DNA of 64,000 nt from Burkholderia sp. (GTDB lineage Bacteria; Pseudomonadota; Gammaproteobacteria; Burkholderiales; Burkholderiaceae). The position numbers were made by a program, and so were the translations under genes. Of this stretch, positions 60,002 through 64,000 are shown piece after piece. Position 1 is the stretch's first letter, and the number at the start of each line of letters is the position of its first letter. The DNA lies in contig JAIRVP010000079.1 of the NCBI GenBank assembly GCA_031253835.1, forward strand, positions 62,001 through 126,000. The letters run 5' to 3'. A model generated the notes under the pieces. The model made no database searches, had not been told where the DNA came from, and saw nothing but the letters and a program-made list of their open reading frames with translations.

Positions 60002-60433
60002 CTAGTTTTGGGTTGCGGGAAGCGCAACCATCGCTTCACCCGCGATGCGCACCTCTCCGTATTGGTTGGTGGTCTGGATCTGCACGACTGCAGTGGATTC
60101 GCCGTCAAGTTCCACGATCTCTTTCACGACGCCGCTGCAGGTGATCACATGGTCCAACTGCGTGATGCCGAGGAAACGCACGTTCCATTTGCGAAGCTGC
60201 GCCTGCGGCATCCAGTCCGTGAGCAAACGGCCAAGCCAGGCCATGCCCAGCATGCCGTGCGCGAACACGTCGGGCATACCGGCCTTGCGCGCGAAGTCGA
60301 TGTCGATGTGGATCGGGTTGTGGTCACCCGACGCGCCCGCGAACAGCGCGAGCTGGGTCCGATTTACAGGAAGCAAGGTCCGCGGGGATAATTGCGTGCC
60401 CACGGCTATTGCCGCCGAAGTAGTTGCGGTCAT
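60002..60433 (-). CDS. MaoC-like (R)-hydratase, hot-dog fold
   Basis: 143 residues. The hydratase-2 motif is complete: FAGASGDHNPIHIDIDFARKAGMPDVFAHGML, containing the catalytic Asp and His. It adds water to trans-2-enoyl-CoA. AGGAGGTG lies just before; I chose ATG 60433 over a GTG three codons upstream. It pairs with the next gene, an N-terminal-type MaoC domain, as in heterodimeric hydratases of steroid degraders. Confidence 0.9.
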   Translation of the reverse strand: MTATTSAAIAVGTQLSPRTLLPVNRTQLALFAGASGDHNPIHIDIDFARKAGMPDVFAHGMLGMAWLGRLLTDWMPQAQLRKWNVRFLGITQLDHVITCSGVVKEIVELDGESTAVVQIQTTNQYGEVRIAGEAMVALPATQN

Positions 60434-60455
60434 TGTGCTCACCTCCTCCCTGGCC

Positions 60456-60896
60456 TCAGTGGCGAACCACGACCACGCCGCTCGACTCGGCGACCAGCGT
60501 CCCCTGCGGATCGACCGTCTCGGTCCTAATCACGACGAACTCCAGGGCTCCGTTCTTCTTGTCGTAGATGTCTTCGATGCGCGAGGTGACGTGCACCGTG
60601 TCGCCCGCGCACAGCGGACGGTGATAGGTGAACGACTGCTCGCCATGCAGCACCTGCAGCATCGACACGCCGGCCTCGGCCAGCCACTTCGTCTTCAGGT
60701 CGTCCTCAATTTCGGCGGTAAAGAGAAAGGTAGGTGGTGCGGGCAGGTCGTGATAGCCGGCCGCCCGAGCGGCCTGTACGTCGGTGTAAATGGGGTTGGT
60801 TTCTCCAATGGCGGCTGCGAAGAAGCGCAGCCGCGAACGCTCGACGAGGAACTCCACGGTCGGCAGGCGGTGGCCGATCCAGTTGCGATTCAGCAT
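60456..60896 (-). CDS. MaoC-like dehydratase, N-terminal (FAS1_DH) type
   Basis: 146 residues. It begins NWIGHRLPTVEFLVERSRLRFFAAAIGETNPIYTD; the hydratase motif is only partly present (GETNPIYTD followed by AARAAGYHDLPAPPTF, no AHG), so it likely supplies the substrate pocket while the neighbouring MaoC subunit supplies catalysis. It starts 8 bases after the thiolase gene. Confidence 0.85.
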   Translation of the reverse strand: MLNRNWIGHRLPTVEFLVERSRLRFFAAAIGETNPIYTDVQAARAAGYHDLPAPPTFLFTAEIEDDLKTKWLAEAGVSMLQVLHGEQSFTYHRPLCAGDTVHVTSRIEDIYDKKNGALEFVVIRTETVDPQGTLVAESSGVVVVRH

Positions 60897-60904
60897 GGCC
60901 GACC

Positions 60905-62089
60905 TCAGACGCGTTCGTACAGGGTGACGACGCAGGCGCCGCCCAGGCCCAGGTTGTGCTGCAGGGCTAAGCGCGCGTCCTCGACTTGGCGCTTCTCGGC
61001 CGTGCCGCGCAACTGCTGCACGAGTTCGGTGCACTGCGCCAGGCCCGTGGCACCCAGCGGATGGCCCTTGGACAGCAGGCCGCCCGACGGGTTGGTAACA
61101 AACTGACCGCCATAGGTGTTGTCGCCGTCGAGCACGAACTTCTCGGCACCGCCCTCGGGACACAGGCCGAGGCCCTCGTAGGTCAGCAATTCGTTGTGCG
61201 CGAAGCAGTCATGCAACTCGACCACGTCGACGTCCTTGGCCTCAATGCCCGCAGCTTCGTAAACTTGGCGGGCAGCCTCGCGGGTCATGTCCACGCCCAC
61301 CACCTGGCGCATGTCGCCCCTGTCAAAGGTGGACGGGAAATCTGTCGTCATGGACTGGGCTCGGATGCGGACTGAGCGGTTCAAACCATGACGCTTCGCG
61401 AAGGCCTCCGAGCACACCAGCGCCGCAGCGGCGCCGCAGGTGGGCGGGCAGGCCATCAGGCGCGTCATCACGCCGTCCCACATGGAGGGCGCAGCCAGCA
61501 CTTCCTCTTCCGTCACCACGGTTCTGAACAGCGCGAGCGGGTTGTTGGCCGCGTGGCGGCTGGCCTTGGCACGGATTTTGGCGAAGGTGCTGAGCTTAGT
61601 GCCATATTGTTTCATGTGGGCCAAACCTGCGCCCCCGAAGTAGCGCAGCGCGAGCGGCACGCCTTCCACCTGCAGCAATGCGTCGGCCTGCTGCTCGAAC
61701 AGGTCAAAGGGAGTCGGACGATCGGTGAACACGGAACCCAAGGCGCCAGGCTGCATCTGCTCGAAGCCCACGGCCAGGGCGCATTCCACCGCGCCCGAGG
61801 CCACGGCCTGGCGCGCCAGGAACAGCGACGTGGAGCCCGTGGAGCAGTTGTTGTTCACGTTCACCACCGGTACGCCGGACAGGCCCACGCCATAGACAGC
61901 GCGCTGGCCGGCGCACGAGTCGCCATAGACGTAACCCGCATAGACCTGCTGGACGGCCCCGTAGTCCAGCCCGGCGTCATCCAGCGCCAGCCGGATGGCC
62001 TGCGCCCCCATCTCGTGGTATGGCGCACTCGCCCCTGGCTTGGAGAACGGGATCATCCCCACACCGGCCACCCATACGGTCTTGTCCAT
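60905..62089 (-). CDS. SCP-x-type thiolase (lipid-transfer protein family)
   Basis: 394 residues. The nucleophilic Cys is near residue 82 in NVNNNCSTGSTSLF, HDCFAHNELLTYE and GGLLSKGHPLGATGLAQ hold the other active-site residues. The SCP-x branch cleaves 2-methyl-3-ketoacyl-CoA, unlike ordinary FadA. AGGAGA lies 6 bases before ATG 62089. First gene of the long minus-strand operon and divergent from the AraC-type regulator. Confidence 0.92.
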   Translation of the reverse strand: MDKTVWVAGVGMIPFSKPGASAPYHEMGAQAIRLALDDAGLDYGAVQQVYAGYVYGDSCAGQRAVYGVGLSGVPVVNVNNNCSTGSTSLFLARQAVASGAVECALAVGFEQMQPGALGSVFTDRPTPFDLFEQQADALLQVEGVPLALRYFGGAGLAHMKQYGTKLSTFAKIRAKASRHAANNPLALFRTVVTEEEVLAAPSMWDGVMTRLMACPPTCGAAAALVCSEAFAKRHGLNRSVRIRAQSMTTDFPSTFDRGDMRQVVGVDMTREAARQVYEAAGIEAKDVDVVELHDCFAHNELLTYEGLGLCPEGGAEKFVLDGDNTYGGQFVTNPSGGLLSKGHPLGATGLAQCTELVQQLRGTAEKRQVEDARLALQHNLGLGGACVVTLYERV

Positions 62090-62277
62090 TTGCATCTCCT
62101 GGCATCTTTGTCGATCATTGGCATGTACGGTCAGCAAGGAGACGCAACCCCGCCAACCTGAGCTCAATACAAGGCAAGGCAATTACCCAGTTATTTGAAT
62201 CTCTTGCGTTTATTTTGGGGGTAACTGACGTTGTTGGGGGCGCATGAATCGCCAGTTCATTAGCATAAAATGACAAC
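62090..62277. promoter_or_regulatory. Divergent control region between thiolase operon and AraC-family gene
   Basis: 188 bases, AT-rich in the middle. TTGGGGG occurs twice as a direct repeat (62215-62221 and 62234-62240; 19-base period), a spacing typical for AraC-type operators. On the plus strand TAAAAT ends 6 bases before the regulator ATG and no ribosome site is visible, so its mRNA may be leaderless. Confidence 0.5.
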
Positions 62278-63312
62278 ATGAATCGCTCGCACACCACCAT
62301 ACCCGTGACGGTACCCATGCGCTACATGCGCGACATGGTGGCCGCCGCCGAGGCCGCCGGCATTCCGCGAGAGCGCGTGCTGGGCTGGGCTGGCGGACTC
62401 GAGGCGGACACGCTGAACGCGCAAAAGGCGCGCGTCAGCCTGCCCCAGTTCTCACGCCTTTACGGTGCGCTGGCGCTGCAGATGCACGATGAGGGGGCCG
62501 GCCTGTCAAGCCGCCGACTCGCCAACGGCGTCATGGAGACCATATGCCGAGCGGGTATCACCACCTTGACCTTGACGGAGGCCGTCGACGCGCTGTCCAA
62601 GGCGCTCAACGCGATGGCGCAGGGCATGACAGTCCAACCCGTCGTGGACGACTCGAGCTTCCGGATCGTGATCGCCGAGATCGAGCCCGTCGTGGAACGC
62701 AGGCAGTCCACCTATGAAGTCCTGCTGCTGACCATCTATGCCGTCCTGTCCTGGCTGGTCGGCCGCCGCCCGCCGCTGCTGTCCGTCGATTTCCCCTGCC
62801 CGGCCCCGCGCCACTTGTTTGAGCTTCGCACCCTCTTTGCGGGGCCGGTGCGGTTCAACCAATCCCACGCAGCGCTGCGTTTCCCCGCGAGCCAAAGCGC
62901 CCTGCCGGTCGTGCGCGCAGTGGGCGAATTGCCCAAGCTGCTGAAGAGAGCCCCCGGCAGCTTGATCGAGACGCTAATCCATCGCGGTGGCCTCACGTTG
63001 GCGATCCGCAAGCAACTGCACGTGGCCTTACCCGAACAGTTGCCGATCGAGGAAGCGGCCAAGCAGCTGTCAATGTCGGCGCGGACACTGCACCGCAAGC
63101 TCGTGGCCGAGGGCACGACATTCCAGAAGATCAAGGACGAACTCCGGCGGGACGTCGCCATCCACGCCCTCACCCGTACGAATCTGCCACTCAAGAAGAT
63201 TGCCGAGATTGTCGGGTTCCAGGATCAGTCCTCGTTCCAGCGCGCGTTCCTACTTTGGACCGGGCGCTCACCGGGCATGACCCGAAGCCGGTCGACGCAC
63301 GCCACCCGATGA
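62278..63312 (+). CDS. AraC family transcriptional regulator (OruR/ArgR-like)
   Basis: 344 residues. The N-terminal two thirds match the ligand-binding domain found in OruR-type regulators (SLPQFSRLYGALALQMHDEGAGLS). The C-terminal AraC domain has two helix-turn-helices: LPIEEAAKQLSMSARTLHRKLVAEGTTFQKIKDELRR and LPLKKIAEIVGFQDQSSFQRAFLLWTGRSPG. It is divergent from the thiolase operon and is its likely local activator, perhaps responding to a pathway acid or CoA ester. No Shine-Dalgarno sequence precedes the start. Confidence 0.9.
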   Translation: MNRSHTTIPVTVPMRYMRDMVAAAEAAGIPRERVLGWAGGLEADTLNAQKARVSLPQFSRLYGALALQMHDEGAGLSSRRLANGVMETICRAGITTLTLTEAVDALSKALNAMAQGMTVQPVVDDSSFRIVIAEIEPVVERRQSTYEVLLLTIYAVLSWLVGRRPPLLSVDFPCPAPRHLFELRTLFAGPVRFNQSHAALRFPASQSALPVVRAVGELPKLLKRAPGSLIETLIHRGGLTLAIRKQLHVALPEQLPIEEAAKQLSMSARTLHRKLVAEGTTFQKIKDELRRDVAIHALTRTNLPLKKIAEIVGFQDQSSFQRAFLLWTGRSPGMTRSRSTHATR

Positions 63313-63408
63313 ACGACCACCATGAGCATGAGCGGCGTCCGTGATGTCGACTCCGGGAGAGTTGAATATTTGTTCAAGAACGATAGAACGATGAGGGAAG
63401 CTGGAGAA

Positions 63409-63447
63409 CTTCTCTCAGGGATCGTGCAAGCACGCCCCTGAGAGAAG
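63409..63447. repeat. Perfect 12-bp inverted repeat with inner GTGC/GCAC
   Basis: CTTCTCTCAGGG (63409-63420) and CCCTGAGAGAAG (63436-63447) are exact complements, with GTGC-AA-GCAC between. It lies 97 bases after the AraC stop. Without a U tract it is a weak terminator candidate; it could also mark an element boundary. Confidence 0.7.
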
Positions 63448-63530
63448 ATGCCGCCTTTTGTGCCCAGCAATGAGCACGTGGACGCGGGCTGCGGCCGGGT
63501 TCGAAGAACTACTCCCGGGAGTTTCGGAAG

Positions 63531-63908
63531 ATGGTGACATTTCCTCCCATTCACCCCGAGACGCCCGTTTGGCCGGGCGACACGCCCGTGAGCGTCGGGC
63601 GCGTTTGGTGCGTGGAAGCCGGCTCGCCGGTCAACGTCGCGCGCGTGACCCTTTCGCCACACACCGGCGCGCACACCGACGCCCCACTGCACTACGACGC
63701 CGAAGGCGCACCGATCGGTGCAGTGCCGCTCGGCACGTATAAGGTCATCATCAGCTACGGTGATCTGATGTTCGGATCAGGGCGGTACCTCTTCGACGGA
63801 ACGACTGAAGAACAGAATCCATTGATATTCAGTGTCGACCAACTCGACAGGCTCCTGGAGGCCATCCGACTCGGCCAATGTACGCTCTCAGGTTTCTTTC
63901 TCGACTAA
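63531..63908 (+). pseudogene. kynB: Chimeric remnant of kynurenine formamidase (kynB)
   Basis: The first 69 residues are clearly Kyn[22 protein letters not shown], then [40 protein letters not shown], with the metal-binding HTGAHTDAP intact. Just before, DIS (expected before PPIHPETP) is in another frame, so a small deletion has shifted the start. After GAVPLGTYK the sequence leaves the family entirely ([19 protein letters not shown] to the stop), so about two thirds of the enzyme is replaced by unrelated sequence. It marks a recombination point at the right edge of the accessory region. Confidence 0.75.
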
Positions 63909-64000
63909 CGGGGAAGACAGGCAGATCCAGCGCGGCGATTCTTCTCTCCGGCGCAACTGCTCGAGCACCCGCCTTATCAGCTGACGGCGGCGCCTCAACA
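63909..64000. other. Right edge, no feature seen
   Basis: The last 92 bases show no gene start, hairpin or repeat I can support. Confidence 0.4.

Noticed and set aside
63361-63530. Insertion sequence end at the 12-bp inverted repeat
   Set aside because: The arms lie only 15 bases apart and no transposase or target duplication is seen, so a hairpin is the simpler reading.

Overview
The window is GC-rich DNA from a Burkholderia, most likely a member of the Burkholderia cepacia complex and probably its second chromosome. The main grounds are a complete, correctly ordered second cepacian exopolysaccharide cluster (bceM to bceU), the fimV-truA-trpF-trpB-methyltransferase-trpA-accD-folC-(SPOR)-cvpA-purF-metZ run, and asd-leuB-leuD-leuC nearby. 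The replicon and species are inferences from gene content, not measurements.

Layout. (1) 1-7.6 kb, minus strand: a selenoprotein module with formate dehydrogenase subunits fdoG, fdoH and fdoI, the maturation factor fdhE, and the selenocysteine insertion genes selA and selB (selB is cut by the window edge). fdoG carries an in-frame UGA at 7027-7029 followed by a SECIS-like hairpin. Between fdoI and fdhE lies an unusual nest of long inverted repeats. (2) 7.7-12.7 kb: a YihY/BrkB membrane protein, a general porin, a VOC-fold protein, an AadA-like nucleotidyltransferase and an HU protein with a lysine/alanine tail. (3) 12.9-27.2 kb: cepacian cluster II. Three acyltransferases (bceU, bceS, bceO) and the GDP-D-rhamnose genes bceN and bceM are on the plus strand; bceT (galU type), glycosyltransferase bceR, flippase bceQ and beta-propeller-like bceP are on the minus strand. 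(4) 27.3-40.6 kb: a long minus-strand housekeeping series from fimV down to metZ covering pilus/polarity, tRNA modification, tryptophan, fatty acid, folate, purine and methionine synthesis, with an orphan DNA methyltransferase between trpB and trpA. (5) 41.4-47.7 kb: an isolated flgE-like hook gene on the plus strand, then asd, leuB, leuD, a small entericidin-type lipoprotein and leuC on the minus strand. A 39-codon reading frame ending in a run of Thr, Ile and Lys codons precedes asd and looks like an attenuator leader peptide.

(6) 47.7-63.9 kb: an accessory region. After about 1 kb of gene debris there is a porin, an alpha/beta hydrolase and a long minus-strand acyl-CoA operon: enoyl-CoA hydratase, acyl-CoA dehydrogenase, two acyl-CoA ligases, two SDRs, a SnoaL-like protein, an alpha-methylacyl-CoA racemase, two hot-dog hydratases and an SCP-x-type thiolase, with a divergent AraC-family regulator. 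Taken together these are the activities that peroxisomes use to shorten alpha-methyl-branched chains (bile-acid side chains, pristanate), so I infer a branched-chain or isoprenoid/steroid side-chain degradation operon. Its codon style (more GCC, ACC and GGC, less GCG, TCG and ACG) and the remnants inside it (an acyl-CoA dehydrogenase, a nitronate-monooxygenase-like start) and at its edges (a kynB fragment, an unknown fragment) suggest transfer followed by decay.

No tRNA, rRNA, intact insertion sequence, CRISPR array or origin was recognised.
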